DNA from: Anaerolineae bacterium
GTDB lineage: Bacteria > Chloroflexota > Anaerolineae > 4572-78 > J111
Direction of reading: 5' to 3'
Length of the DNA: 39,956 nt
Assembly (NCBI GenBank): GCA_023151115.1
Contig: JAKLJP010000057.1
Span: forward strand, 1-39,956
Every line of letters starts with the position of its first letter. Position 1 is the first letter of the stretch. The notes beneath the pieces were generated by a model. The model was not told the DNA's origin and ran no database searches. It saw only the letters and a program-made list of their open reading frames with translations. A program made the translations under genes and the position numbers. Of this stretch, positions 7,328 through 16,377 are shown piece after piece.

Positions 7328-8611
7328 TTACTTATTTTTTTTGTACCAACTCATCAGCTCATCGGCCAACTTGAGCGGATCGTGACGCCACGGGTATTGC
7401 TCGTCAACGACATCGGCGGCAATGATGGTGTAGCGATTGTCACGGGCAGGCGTGGGCAAGATGGCGCGCAAATGACTCATCGAGGCAGGAATGGGGTGGC
7501 TGAGATTGTTGTTAGCCAGAACAAAATTGAGGCCAACATTAGCATGCGTTTCAATAGCCTGCACGTGATCTTCCAGCGAGTAGCCATCGGTTTCGCCCGG
7601 CTGAGTGGCGACATTACAGATATAAATTTTGGGTGCGCTGCTGGCTCGAATAGCGGCGGCAATTTCCCCGACCAGTAAATTAGGAATAACACTGGTGTAG
7701 AGGCTGCCCGGACCCGCCACAATCAAATCGGCGCTTAAAATAGCTTGCAAGGCGGGTGGAAAAGAGCGGGGAGCATCCGGTTCCAGATAAACCCGCTCGA
7801 TGGGCAGTTTGGCCGCCGGAATAGCGCTCTCGCCCTCCACTTTGCGGGTCTGTGCGCCCTCATTCACCTCGGCCAGCAAGGTCACATTTTCCAGGGTGCT
7901 CGGCAGAATAGTCCCCCGAATATTAAGCACTCGCCCGCTTTCGTAAAGCGCTTTCTCAAAAGCGCCGGTGACTTCGGCCATGGCCGTAATAAACAGGTTG
8001 CCAAAACTGTGCCCTTCCAGTCCCTGCCCGCTGCGAAAACGGTACTGAAAAAGTTGAGTAGTTAGGGCTTCGTCGTCGGCCAGGGCAGCGATGCAGTTAC
8101 GAAAATCGCCGGGGGGCAGTACCCCTAGCTCGCGCCGGAGTTTGCCTGAAGAGCCGCCATCATCGGCGACAGTAACAATGGCGACAATGTTATCTGTATG
8201 ATGCTTTAGCCCCCGCAGGAGAATGCTTAGCCCGGTGCCGCCCCCAATAGCCACCACTTTGGGGCCCTGCCGCTGCCGCTGCCGGGCATAAACCTGCTCG
8301 GCAACATAGGCAGCGGTAACGTTGCTGGGCAAAAACGCGCTTAAAAACGTTTTATTGAGTTGGTAAATGCTGAAAGCAACCAATCCCAGACCAACAAGAC
8401 TAAAAAAAGCGGCCCGCAGCCAGCGCGGCCAATCTTGCAAGAGGAGGAGGTGGAGTAAGGGAGGATAGGCGCTTGCAGCGTATAAATCCCATAAAAAAAG
8501 GGCAATTCCCAGGGCCAGAATAACGACCCCTAACAGGAGCGGCGCCAACCAGCGTTTTAGACCGAGGCCGGGGTGAAGCCAGCGCAGGGCGGATTTTAGG
8601 CTGGCGAGCAT
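7328..8611 (-). CDS. yvcK: YvcK/CofD-like gluconeogenesis factor with membrane anchor
   Basis: Two hydrophobic segments (WLAPLLLGVVILALGIALFLW and WLRAAFFSLVGLGLVAFSIY) precede a UPF0052/CofD-like Rossmann domain with VVAIGGGTGLSILLRGL, TVADDGGSSGKLRRELG and PPGDFRNCIAALA. The family binds UDP-sugars and is needed for growth on gluconeogenic substrates and for cell shape in Bacillus; it is distinct from the F420 enzyme CofD. An ATG at 8650 would give 440 residues, but a TTGACT-16-TATAAT promoter overlaps that codon, so I prefer the ATG at 8611 (427 residues). Upstream is a CRP-type palindrome. It lies between GAPDH and the glycogen-synthase-like gene. Confidence 0.88.
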   Translation of the reverse strand: MLASLKSALRWLHPGLGLKRWLAPLLLGVVILALGIALFLWDLYAASAYPPLLHLLLLQDWPRWLRAAFFSLVGLGLVAFSIYQLNKTFLSAFLPSNVTAAYVAEQVYARQRQRQGPKVVAIGGGTGLSILLRGLKHHTDNIVAIVTVADDGGSSGKLRRELGVLPPGDFRNCIAALADDEALTTQLFQYRFRSGQGLEGHSFGNLFITAMAEVTGAFEKALYESGRVLNIRGTILPSTLENVTLLAEVNEGAQTRKVEGESAIPAAKLPIERVYLEPDAPRSFPPALQAILSADLIVAGPGSLYTSVIPNLLVGEIAAAIRASSAPKIYICNVATQPGETDGYSLEDHVQAIETHANVGLNFVLANNNLSHPIPASMSHLRAILPTPARDNRYTIIAADVVDEQYPWRHDPLKLADELMSWYKKNK

Positions 8612-8648
8612 CAAATTTATACCTGTACCGTACTTCTGATGTGCTGCC

Positions 8649-8676
8649 ATTATAGACGAGAATTTCTCAGAGTCAA
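8649..8676 (-). promoter_or_regulatory. Sigma-70-type promoter of yvcK, with a palindrome in the spacer
   Basis: On the minus strand, TTGACT (8671-8676), a 16-bp spacer and TATAAT (8649-8654) are present. The spacer contains the palindrome GAGAAATTCTC (8658-8668), which could be an operator for a repressor. The predicted start is near 8642. Confidence 0.65.
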
Positions 8677-8724
8677 AGGCAGCCCGCTGCCAGCCTTTAG
8701 TATAACGGAGATGGAGTCAAAACG

Positions 8725-8744
8725 TTAGTGATAAATGTCACTAA
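8725..8744. promoter_or_regulatory. CRP/FNR-type operator TTAGTGA-N6-TCACTAA upstream of yvcK
   Basis: This is a perfect 7-bp dyad with a 6-bp centre (TTAGTGATAAATGTCACTAA). Its centre is about 92 bp upstream of the predicted yvcK start, a class I CRP-like distance. A nearly identical dyad occurs at 16333-16350. Confidence 0.55.
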
Positions 8745-8771
8745 TAAATCTGGATAGATAGCACCTTCTTG

Positions 8772-10604
8772 CTATGACAGCGCCTCCTTCAACTCCCAAT
8801 CCAGACGGTCGGCATATTCTTGCCGGCCGGGAATAAAAAACTCGGCAAACAATTCCTTCTCGGTATTGAGCTGACTCAGGAACTTGTCAATGAGCTGGCG
8901 GCGGCTCTTCTGCCATTTTTTGATCAAAAGGCCATAGCGATACATTTCCACATACTGCGCTGCCGAGGCGTCCCAACTGCTGTTGATGGCCATGGCTGTG
9001 CGCACCAGATAATCGTGATGGGCATGGTTGGAGCGATAATTATCAATGGCAGCTTTAATTTGCCAGAAAAAGGCATTGGCCTCGCCGGGCCGGTCGCTGA
9101 TGTCGAGCCAATCATACAGGTAGGCGCAGTGACGCACTTTGACCAGCCCGCCGATGGCCCGGCCAATGACCACATTGCCCACCAGCGAGGCTTCGTAATC
9201 TACCAGCCCGCACGGCTCAAAACGAGAGGGAATCAGGGTGAAATCGCCGCCGGCCAGAATGAGTTTTGACAGCGGCTGGTTGAAGGTATTGTTAAAATAA
9301 ACCCGCTGCGGGTACAGCGCCGCCAGCCGGAAGAAGTTAGCTTCGGTGGCCTTGCCGCCAGCGTCGCCTTCGGGGGCGGAGGCCAGAATGATGAATTTGG
9401 TTCCGCCGTCGTAGGCCAGAGTGCGTTCGATAATGTCGGCCACCAGCCCCAAATTTTTTTGCTCAACCAGGCGGCCTACGGCGGTGATGAGAATGGGGTC
9501 CCAGATTGGCTCTGCGCCAAAGGTTTCCAGGTGCAGCAGCCGCTTCAATTCAGCTTTCATGGCCAGGTTGTTGGCGTCAAAGGTGTGGTCGCGAGCCAGC
9601 ATCTCGGTTTGTACAGTTGGATTTTTGAAAATGGGGTTGTAGGGGCCGCGCCGGGCTTGAATCTGGGACAGGGTTTCGGCCTTGAGTTCGGGCAGGTTTT
9701 CCGGACGGTTAATATCGCTCAGGCCGTTGGTGATGCCAGCAATGGGCAGCTTTTCGAACAAATCCAGGTGGCGGTTGGGCACAAACACTTCGCCGGGGGG
9801 GCTGCCTTTTTGGGCGTAAGCTCTGGCCCAAACGGCGGCGTGGTTCTCTTTCAATTCGGCGGCATAGCCCCAGGTACCGGCAATATCACCGCTGACGGTG
9901 GTGATTTTGCCGCCGGTTTCATGGACTTTGAGCATGCAGGCCTTCATCACGTTCAGGTTGTCGAAAAAATCAAAATATTTGTGAAACAACTTTTCGCCGG
10001 GCAAATTGAGCCGGTCCAGCGATCTGTAACCGCCGCCAATGAGGGGGGTAATGCCCTGATAGGTGGCATTATGAATGGTCAGATGGACCGGCACATCCCG
10101 CAGAAAATCATCGCCCAGGTAAAAAGGGATGAGGCCGACGTGATAATCGTGCAGGTGGATAGTATGGAAATTGCCTTGCTTGATATAGCCGGCCATGGCC
10201 TGGCCGACGGCGGCGAACAACTTGATCGCCATTTGCGGATCCGAAGGATAAATCGCATTGGCGTTGGTCCAACTCAACTGCCACTCATCCCAAAAGTAGA
10301 CCACCTTTTGCCCGTCGGGGAAAACGTGCTGGTAGACCTCAAAGTTGAAGGTATGCCCATCGAGCGTAACCGGCAGGCGCAGGTCAAGCGGAGTGAGCCG
10401 GCTGCGGTCGTAATGGGCAAAACAGGGCGTCAGCGTTTCTACTTCCAGGTCAAGGCCCTGTTGGGCCGCCGCTTTGACCAACTCCGGCGGCAGCTCTTCG
10501 ACCACCACCCCCAACCCGCCGATTTTGGTACCCAGGCCGCTGCCGGTCCGGCCTATCTCCCAGGCGGGCATGGCGACGCGCATTTTTTTGTTGGTTTTTG
10601 GCAT
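8772..10604 (-). CDS. glgA: Glycogen/starch synthase-like GT5 glycosyltransferase
   Basis: The 610-residue product has the two-domain GT-B form of glycogen synthases, which transfer glucose from ADP- or UDP-glucose to alpha-1,4-glucan ends. The N-terminal nucleotide-sugar loop is KIGGLG (27-32), close to the canonical KTGGL. IHLHDYHVGLIPFYLG corresponds to the HxHDW-type segment, and ITAVGRLVEQKNLGLV opens the C-terminal domain. SRFEPCGLVDYEASLVGNVVIGRAIGGL carries the conserved Glu-Pro-Cys-Gly catalytic/nucleotide site. It is longer than E. coli GlgA (~477 residues), through insertions in the middle and an extra C-terminal tail. GGAG lies 8 nt before the ATG. The donor cannot be decided from sequence. 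No branching enzyme or GlgC is adjacent. Confidence 0.8.
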   Translation of the reverse strand: MPKTNKKMRVAMPAWEIGRTGSGLGTKIGGLGVVVEELPPELVKAAAQQGLDLEVETLTPCFAHYDRSRLTPLDLRLPVTLDGHTFNFEVYQHVFPDGQKVVYFWDEWQLSWTNANAIYPSDPQMAIKLFAAVGQAMAGYIKQGNFHTIHLHDYHVGLIPFYLGDDFLRDVPVHLTIHNATYQGITPLIGGGYRSLDRLNLPGEKLFHKYFDFFDNLNVMKACMLKVHETGGKITTVSGDIAGTWGYAAELKENHAAVWARAYAQKGSPPGEVFVPNRHLDLFEKLPIAGITNGLSDINRPENLPELKAETLSQIQARRGPYNPIFKNPTVQTEMLARDHTFDANNLAMKAELKRLLHLETFGAEPIWDPILITAVGRLVEQKNLGLVADIIERTLAYDGGTKFIILASAPEGDAGGKATEANFFRLAALYPQRVYFNNTFNQPLSKLILAGGDFTLIPSRFEPCGLVDYEASLVGNVVIGRAIGGLVKVRHCAYLYDWLDISDRPGEANAFFWQIKAAIDNYRSNHAHHDYLVRTAMAINSSWDASAAQYVEMYRYGLLIKKWQKSRRQLIDKFLSQLNTEKELFAEFFIPGRQEYADRLDWELKEALS

Positions 10605-10744
10605 GAGGGTTCTCCAATGGTGAAGTGAGACTCAAACAAATTACAAACTTGTTTGGGTTATACTGAGGGTTGGGTTAATAACTGAGGATTGTACCATAAA
10701 TGAAGGGCCTCGCAAGTAAGTTTAAGAGGCTGAAATCAAGACTC

Positions 10745-10775
10745 GAACCAGGGAGGGCCGGCCCTCTCTGGGTTC
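10745..10775. repeat. Near-perfect 31-bp palindrome upstream of glgA
   Basis: GAACCAGGGAGGGCC meets GGCCCTCTCTGGGTTC with essentially no loop. No U-tract follows. It lies 140 bp upstream of the glgA start, in a gap that also holds the palindrome at 10833. Confidence 0.55.
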
Positions 10776-10832
10776 ACTTGCCGCTCATCTGGAAAAATTA
10801 GTCTCATTAGTAGATCCAAACCTGACGAGCCA

Positions 10833-10871
10833 GCACGCCTACGTGCGGCCCCGTTCGGCGCGTAGGCGTGC
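10833..10871. repeat. GCACGCCTACG hairpin at the 3' end of the 10873-11565 gene
   Basis: GCACGCCTACG (10833-10843) and CGTAGGCGTGC (10861-10871) form a perfect 11-bp stem just beyond the stop codon of the minus-strand gene at 10873-11565. There is no U-tract. Confidence 0.6.
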
Positions 10872-10872
10872 C

Positions 10873-11565
10873 TCACTCCTCGGAAATGGGAGCTGCTGAG
10901 TCCAGGTCAGCTCTTAACCGCAGTATTTCTTTGTCCAATCGGACCGCGAAATCTTTAAGCAAATGGGCTTCGGAGGTGGCGTCTTGGTCATCGATCCAGT
11001 AACCCTCAGTAACAGCGCTATAGGAACTCTTTACTTTTCGCTTGCCCCGGATAACAAGGGGGCGCTGTTCAACCGCCCCGGCAAAATACAGCTGGTTCAG
11101 CGGCGCTCGATACCCGGCGTGAAGTTGATCGGTCGTCGCGCAGTACCAGACCACCGTCGCCTCGTTCAACGTTGAACGTTGAACATTGAACATTGAACGT
11201 TCAACGTTCAAGGGCGCGGCAAAAACAACACACGGTTCTCCGGCTGCCCGCAGCGTCCACACGCCCGCTTGAGGGTGGCGAATGGCCTGGCGCAGGTCGG
11301 CCAGAAAGTCGGGCAGGCTTGTGCCTTCGGGCCACGTCCCGTCGAAGCGAGTAGCGCGGAGCAGGGCCAGTTCGGCGGCGGGCAGGAGGTAGCCGGGGGC
11401 AATGACATCGCCCTGCCAAAAACTACCCCACAGCGCCTCGTCGGCTTCCAGCAAATCCCCGGCAAAAGGGGCGCTGCCGGCCCGAGCAATCAACAGAGCC
11501 AGTTGCTCCGGGGTAGTCTTTTTTGATTGAGTAATCAGCCCATTGACAGTTTCATAAATAGACAT
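10873..11565 (-). CDS. Hypothetical protein with an in-frame heptamer-repeat insertion
   Basis: I do not recognise the family. The soluble product (230 residues) starts MSIYETVNGLITQSKK and has an alanine/leucine-rich N-terminal half. It ends in an amphipathic helix (LLKDFAVRLDKEILRLRADL) that could form a coiled coil. In the middle, NVERSMFNVQRSTLN is the translation of tandem TTGAACG-type words (11165-11211), an insertion of about 16 residues that keeps frame. The frame continues upstream to an ATG at 11637, but those 24 codons read through another word hairpin (11574-11631). I therefore choose the ATG at 11565, although no strong ribosome binding site precedes it. Confidence 0.65.
   Translation of the reverse strand: MSIYETVNGLITQSKKTTPEQLALLIARAGSAPFAGDLLEADEALWGSFWQGDVIAPGYLLPAAELALLRATRFDGTWPEGTSLPDFLADLRQAIRHPQAGVWTLRAAGEPCVVFAAPLNVERSMFNVQRSTLNEATVVWYCATTDQLHAGYRAPLNQLYFAGAVEQRPLVIRGKRKVKSSYSAVTEGYWIDDQDATSEAHLLKDFAVRLDKEILRLRADLDSAAPISEE
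11165..11211. repeat. Heptamer words inside a coding sequence, TTGAACR family
   Basis: TTCAACG, TTGAACG, TTGAACA, TTGAACA, TTGAACG, TTCAACG and TTCAAG follow one another without gaps. TTGAAC and its complement GTTCAA both occur, so the block is self-complementary. It lies in frame within the 10873-11565 gene. Confidence 0.85.
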
Positions 11566-11573
11566 AAGATGCT

Positions 11574-11631
11574 CTTGCGTCTTGCGTGTTGCGTCTTTCG
11601 TTAATTTATGGAACACGCAAGACGCAACACG
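11574..11631. repeat. Heptamer-word hairpin, CTTGCGT family, at the 5' end of a gene
   Basis: CTTGCGT-CTTGCGT-GTTGCGT on the left faces AACACGCAAGACGCAACACG on the right, giving a perfect 14-bp pairing (GCGTCTTGCGTGTT) around a loop. It occupies the presumed leader of the 10873-11565 gene, ending 9 nt before its ATG. Confidence 0.8.
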
Positions 11632-11688
11632 TTTCACTTATCCTACCACATCTCTGGCAGCTCCTAAAAACCGCGTCTACATAAACGT

Positions 11689-11717
11689 TTGACTCTTTCC
11701 CTTTTTCCTCGTAAAAT
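11689..11717 (+). promoter_or_regulatory. Sigma-70-type promoter of the first SBP gene
   Basis: TTGACT (11689-11694), a 17-bp spacer and TAAAAT (11712-11717). Transcription would start near 11724, giving a ~75-nt leader to the ATG at 11799. Confidence 0.65.
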
Positions 11718-11798
11718 ATCGCCTACCTTACAACGGAAGATAATTAATCTTAAAACATTAAGTTAGGATCAGTGCTGACCCTTAGAGAAGAGAAGTTG

Positions 11799-13622
11799 AT
11801 GCGTTATCAGGATCGTTTAATTCCCCTGGTTATTATTTGTCTGATAAGTTTTAGCCTCGCTTGTGGATTAGGTATCCCCATCCCCGGTTTTGGCCGCCAA
11901 GAGAGTACGCCAACAATTGATCTGGATGCCGATGCCGGCTCCGGCCAGAGTGAAGCAGGCGACGCCGCCACCATCGGCGAAAGCACAGCCACTCCTGCCC
12001 TGGCCCCAACCGAGGCCGCTGAAGCGCAGCAAGAAGATGCCCCCGGCGAGCAAGCGGCCGGAGATGATGTCCTGGCCTCTGACCAGATTTTTATCTTGCC
12101 CGGCGCGGAACCAACCACCCTTGACCCGCATCTGAGTGGCGACGCGACCTCCTCGGAATACATGGTCGAGATTTTTAGCGGTTTGACCACCTACGACCGG
12201 GATTTGAATCTCATCCCCGATTTGGCCGAGAGCTACGACATTTCGGACGACGGGCTGGTTTACACCTTTAAACTGAGAGAGGAAGCCACCTTCCACGACG
12301 GCAAACCCATCCGGGCCGAAGATTTCCAGTGGTCGTTTGAACGGGCCTGCGACCCGGCGACCGGCTCCACTACCGCCGATACTTACATGGGCGATATTGT
12401 CGGCTGCCGGGATAAATTACAGGGCAAAGCTGAGGAAGTCAAAGGTGTCGAAGTGGTGGATGAGCTGACCCTCAAACTGACCATTGACGAGCCAAAAGGC
12501 TTTTTCCTGGCTAAAATGAGCTATCCCACAGCCTATGTACTCGACCGGGAAAACGTGGAAAGCGGCGGCCCCAATTGGTTTGAAAAGCCTAACGGCAGCG
12601 GCCCTTTCAAGCTGGCCGAGTATGATCTGGAACAGGGCGGCATTGTTTTAGAGCGGAATGAGAACTTTTACGGCAGCCCCAAACCTACTCTGGAGCGGGT
12701 CATTTTTTTGATCAGCGCCCCCATTAACCCTATGACCGGCTACGAGGAAGGCTTGAGCTCGCTCGGCGCGTCGGAAGGCGTCGGCTATGATGCCATCCCC
12801 ATTGGAATTAATGATTTGAGCCGGGCCACCGACCCGAACAATCCCCTCAGTAAAGAATTTGTCTCGGCGGGCGTGTTGAGCGTTAACTATGTCAGCTTTA
12901 ATGTCAAAAAGCCGCCCTTTGATGACCCCAAAATTCGCCAGGCGCTCAACCTGGCCCTGGATAAGCAGCGCATGGTCAAGCTGGTTTTTCAAGATACCGT
13001 GCCGGTGGCTAATGGCATTGTCCCCCCCGGCATGCCCGGTTACGAAAACCCTGATTTGAGCGATTATGAATTTGACCCGGAACGCGCCCTGGAACTGATT
13101 GCTGAGTCTTCCTACGGCGATGTGACGGAACTGCCAGAGATTGTGCTGAATGTGCCGGGCGAGGGCAGCGAAGTCGGCCCCATCGTTGAGACCATGATCG
13201 AATCCTACAAAACCAACCTGGGCCTGGAAATTTCGGTGGAGCAGACGCCCTGGCCCGAATTTCTGGCCGATTTAAGCCGGCCCGATATGCCCTACCAGAT
13301 GTTTTCGCTGGGTTGGGTGGCCGATTATCCCGATCCTCAGAACTTTTTAGAGGTCCTTTTCCATTCGACCAGCAGCCAAAATCACGGCGGCTACAGCAAC
13401 CCCGAGGTGGATGCCCTGCTCGACAAAGCCAGAGGTACCCAAGATATTGAGGAACGCTCGGCGCTGTACCAACAGGCCGAACAAATTATTTTGGACGATG
13501 CCGCCTGGATTCCGCTTTACTTCTCGGTTGAAAATTGGCTGGTCAAACCCTATGTGCGCGGCTTCTGGATTCCGCCGCTCAAAGCGCCAAGATTTCAATA
13601 TATCTCTATTGCTGAGCATTAA
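11799..13622 (+). CDS. Peptide/nickel-type ABC substrate-binding lipoprotein (SBP family 5), first copy
   Basis: This 607-residue extracytoplasmic receptor belongs to a DppA/OppA-type importer. The N-terminus has a short basic region, a hydrophobic core and Cys22 in SLACG (an imperfect lipobox), then an acidic Ala/Glu/Pro linker (to about residue 95). Family-5 features follow: EPTTLDPHLSGDATS, LAESYDISDDGLVYTFKLREEATFHDGKPI, and near the end LGWVADYPDPQNFLEVLFHS. A GTG at 11772 would add nine residues without a signal-like start, so the ATG at 11799 is preferred. It heads the transporter cluster and has its own promoter. The ligand is not predictable: family members bind peptides, nickel, sugars or opines. 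Confidence 0.9.
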   Translation: MRYQDRLIPLVIICLISFSLACGLGIPIPGFGRQESTPTIDLDADAGSGQSEAGDAATIGESTATPALAPTEAAEAQQEDAPGEQAAGDDVLASDQIFILPGAEPTTLDPHLSGDATSSEYMVEIFSGLTTYDRDLNLIPDLAESYDISDDGLVYTFKLREEATFHDGKPIRAEDFQWSFERACDPATGSTTADTYMGDIVGCRDKLQGKAEEVKGVEVVDELTLKLTIDEPKGFFLAKMSYPTAYVLDRENVESGGPNWFEKPNGSGPFKLAEYDLEQGGIVLERNENFYGSPKPTLERVIFLISAPINPMTGYEEGLSSLGASEGVGYDAIPIGINDLSRATDPNNPLSKEFVSAGVLSVNYVSFNVKKPPFDDPKIRQALNLALDKQRMVKLVFQDTVPVANGIVPPGMPGYENPDLSDYEFDPERALELIAESSYGDVTELPEIVLNVPGEGSEVGPIVETMIESYKTNLGLEISVEQTPWPEFLADLSRPDMPYQMFSLGWVADYPDPQNFLEVLFHSTSSQNHGGYSNPEVDALLDKARGTQDIEERSALYQQAEQIILDDAAWIPLYFSVENWLVKPYVRGFWIPPLKAPRFQYISIAEH

Positions 13623-13627
13623 GACAA

Positions 13628-13740
13628 GTAGCAGGTAGCAAGGTAGCAGAGTCGCACGCCCTTCGGCGCACCCGAAGGGGTGAGGTAGCAGGTTGTAAAT
13701 AAGAAATTAGAAATTGCAGGCTGCTTCTTATTTCTAAATT
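13628..13740. repeat. Heptamer-word blocks after SBP1 (GTAGCAG and AGAAATTA families)
   Basis: GTAGCAG/GTAGCAA words (13628-13651 and 13685-13692) surround a perfect CCCTTCGG/CCGAAGGG stem (13659-13679). A second block (13700-13740) has AGAAATTA-type words facing TTATTTCTAAATT. Together they fill the space between SBP1 and a MITE-like element. Confidence 0.7.
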
Positions 13741-13853
13741 GTAACTACTCAGCCATGTCATTTGAGCGACGTTAGGTGTGAGAAATCTTCTAAGCTGTGA
13801 TTTACAGACAATGGGTTCAAAGATTTCTCGGCTTTCAGCCTCGAAATGACATG
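13741..13853. mobile_element. MITE-like palindrome, truncated copy A of the 14960-15081 element
   Basis: The left end GTAACTACTCAGCCATGTCA matches the left end of the element at 14960 (one difference). CATGTCATTT (13754-13763) pairs with AAATGACATG (13844-13853), and an inner GAGAAATCTT/AAGATTTCTC pair is also present. The outermost ~15 bp of the right end are missing, and no target duplication is visible. Confidence 0.7.
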
Positions 13854-13887
13854 AAACTTCTATTCTTATTCGAGAGGATAACAGCGC

Positions 13888-14898
13888 ATGCCTACCCTGT
13901 TAGAAGTAAAAGACCTGGAAACCCAATTTTTTACCCAGGATGGCGTAGTTCGCGCCGTGAATGGGATCAGTTATAGCCTCAATGAAGGGGAAACATTGGG
14001 GATTGTCGGCGAAAGTGGCTCCGGCAAAAGCGTGGGAGTCATGTCGTTGATCCGGCTGATTCCGTCACCCCCCGGCAAAATTGTGGGTGGTCAGGTGCTT
14101 TTCGACGGGCAGGATTTGCTAAAACTGAGCGACGACGAAATCCGCTCGATCCGCGGCAATAAAATTGCCATGATTTTTCAAGACCCGATGACCTCGCTCA
14201 ATCCCGTTTTGACGATTGGCCGCCAGATCGGCGAAGCGTTGGAACTCCACTTGGGCATGGATAAAAAGCAGGCCCGCGAGCGAACCATCGAACTGCTGGA
14301 ACTGGTCGGTATCCCCTCGGCCAAAGACCGGCTGAATAACTATCCGCACCAGTTCTCCGGCGGTATGCGCCAGCGGGTGATGATTGCCATGGGCCTTTCC
14401 TGTAACCCCCAACTGCTCATCGCCGATGAGCCGACCACCGCCCTGGATGTGACCATCCAGGCCCAAATTGTGGATTTGGTCAAACGGCTGCGGGATGAAA
14501 TTGGCATGGCTATTATCTGGATTACCCACGATTTGGGGGTGGTGGCCGGCCTGGCCAACCGGGTCATTGTCATGTACGCCGGCTGCATTGTCGAAGAAGC
14601 GCCGGTTAAAGAGTTGTATCAAACCCCGCGTCATCCTTACACGCTGGGCTTGCTAGGTTCTCTGCCGCGCCTGGATGCAGAGAGGCCCGAAAAATTGAAC
14701 TCCATCGAAGGGCTGCCGCCTGATTTGATTAATTATCCCAAGGGCTGCCCTTTTTATGCCCGTTGTAACTATCGCATTGATGTTTGCGCTCACGAAACGC
14801 CGCCGCTCAAAACCGTAGGGGTTGGTCACAAAGCGGCCTGTCACGTGGATATCAGTGTGGCCCAACCGACCACCGAGCATCCATACCAGGAAGCGTAG
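13888..14898 (+). CDS. dppD: Peptide/nickel ABC transporter ATP-binding protein (DppD/OppD type)
   Basis: This 336-residue cytosolic ATPase powers import through the DppB/DppC-type pore. Walker A is GESGSGKS (41-48), followed by the Q-loop [12 protein letters not shown], the signature FSGGMRQRV, Walker [13 protein letters not shown] and the H-loop ITHD. The C-terminal oligo_HPY region has [13 protein letters not shown] and [14 protein letters not shown] with a further Cys (KAACHVD). Four such cysteines bind an iron-sulfur cluster in some DppD proteins. GAGAGGA lies about 11 nt before the ATG. It is separated from its partner ATPase by a MITE rather than the usual overlap. Confidence 0.95.
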   Translation: MPTLLEVKDLETQFFTQDGVVRAVNGISYSLNEGETLGIVGESGSGKSVGVMSLIRLIPSPPGKIVGGQVLFDGQDLLKLSDDEIRSIRGNKIAMIFQDPMTSLNPVLTIGRQIGEALELHLGMDKKQARERTIELLELVGIPSAKDRLNNYPHQFSGGMRQRVMIAMGLSCNPQLLIADEPTTALDVTIQAQIVDLVKRLRDEIGMAIIWITHDLGVVAGLANRVIVMYAGCIVEEAPVKELYQTPRHPYTLGLLGSLPRLDAERPEKLNSIEGLPPDLINYPKGCPFYARCNYRIDVCAHETPPLKTVGVGHKAACHVDISVAQPTTEHPYQEA

Positions 14899-14908
14899 TC
14901 AAACGGGG

Positions 14909-14938
14909 GAGATTAGAGATGATAGTGTCTCTAATCTC
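14909..14938 (+). repeat. AGAGATT-family hairpin after dppD, possibly a terminator
   Basis: GAGATTAGAGA pairs perfectly with TCTCTAATCTC and is followed by TCTTTTGTAAT. The word AGAGATT is the same as at 5514-5559. It could weaken read-through from dppD into dppF. Confidence 0.65.
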
Positions 14939-14951
14939 TCTTTTGTAATAT

Positions 14952-15089
14952 GGCAAAAAGTAACTGCTCAGCCATGTCATTTCGACCGCAGGGAGAAATC
15001 CCCGATACCTTACTTTTAGGTGTTGTGCCCTGGGGATTTCTTGACCTTCGGTCTCGAAATGACATGAGCCTGAGTAGTAACGGCAAAAA
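14952..15089. mobile_element. Complete 122-bp IS66-like MITE with 8-bp target duplication
   Basis: The element is 14960-15081. Its ends are GTAACTGCTCAGCCATGTCA and, read inward from the right, GTTACTACTCAGGCTCATGT; the interior also pairs (GGGAGAAATCCCC with GGGGATTTCTTGACC). It is flanked by identical GGCAAAAA octamers at 14952-14959 and 15082-15089. Terminal GTAA and an 8-bp duplication are the known hallmarks of IS66-family transposition, so a non-autonomous IS66 derivative is a reasonable inference. It separates the two ATPase genes. Confidence 0.8.
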
Positions 15090-15117
15090 TTTTAACTCCA
15101 CCAGGGGAAGATGAGAG

Positions 15118-16146
<1,029 letters not shown>

Positions 16147-16196
16147 TGATCGTCAACAATTGTTATAGATGTCTATAAAAGTTTTTTCCTGTAATC

Positions 16197-16250
16197 AGGT
16201 AGCAAAGTAGCAGGTAGCAGGCTGCTATATGCTACCTTGTTACTTTGCCT
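16197..16250. repeat. Heptamer-word hairpin, GTAGCA family, after dppF
   Basis: The left arm AGGTAGCAAAGTAGCAGGT continues with AGCAG; the right arm is TGCTACCTTGTTACTTTGCCT. The arms are largely complementary around a GGCTGCTATA loop. It has the same word as the blocks at 7229, 13628 and 31057. Confidence 0.8.
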
Positions 16251-16332
16251 CTGGCGAAAACTTTTCTGGAGGACTATAAGTTTGACTGACAATTTAAAGG
16301 CTGTTACTTAATGTGTCATATGTCCTGCTAAA

Positions 16333-16377
16333 TAGTGATATTTATCACTAAACCGGGTGATACTTGTAGTTTATACT
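16333..16377 (+). promoter_or_regulatory. CRP/FNR-type operator and -10 element of SBP2
   Basis: TAGTGATATTTATCACTA (16333-16350) is a perfect dyad of AGTGA-N6-TCACT type. TATACT follows at 16372-16377, with no good -35 hexamer. The dyad centre is about 42 bp upstream of the expected start (~16384), the class II activator position, where an activator replaces the -35 contact. Confidence 0.55.

Noticed and set aside
7328..8650. Phospho-lactate transferase CofD (F420 biosynthesis)
   Set aside because: The fold is shared, but GGGTGLS followed by ADDGGSSG, the N-terminal membrane helices and the absence of other F420 genes fit YvcK.
9459..10628. A 389-codon plus-strand frame opposite glgA
   Set aside because: It is the complement of a well-supported GT5 gene in GC-rich DNA. 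It has no recognisable motifs or ribosome binding site, and shares its length with other antisense frames here (16550-17533, 31101-32063, 37403-38281).
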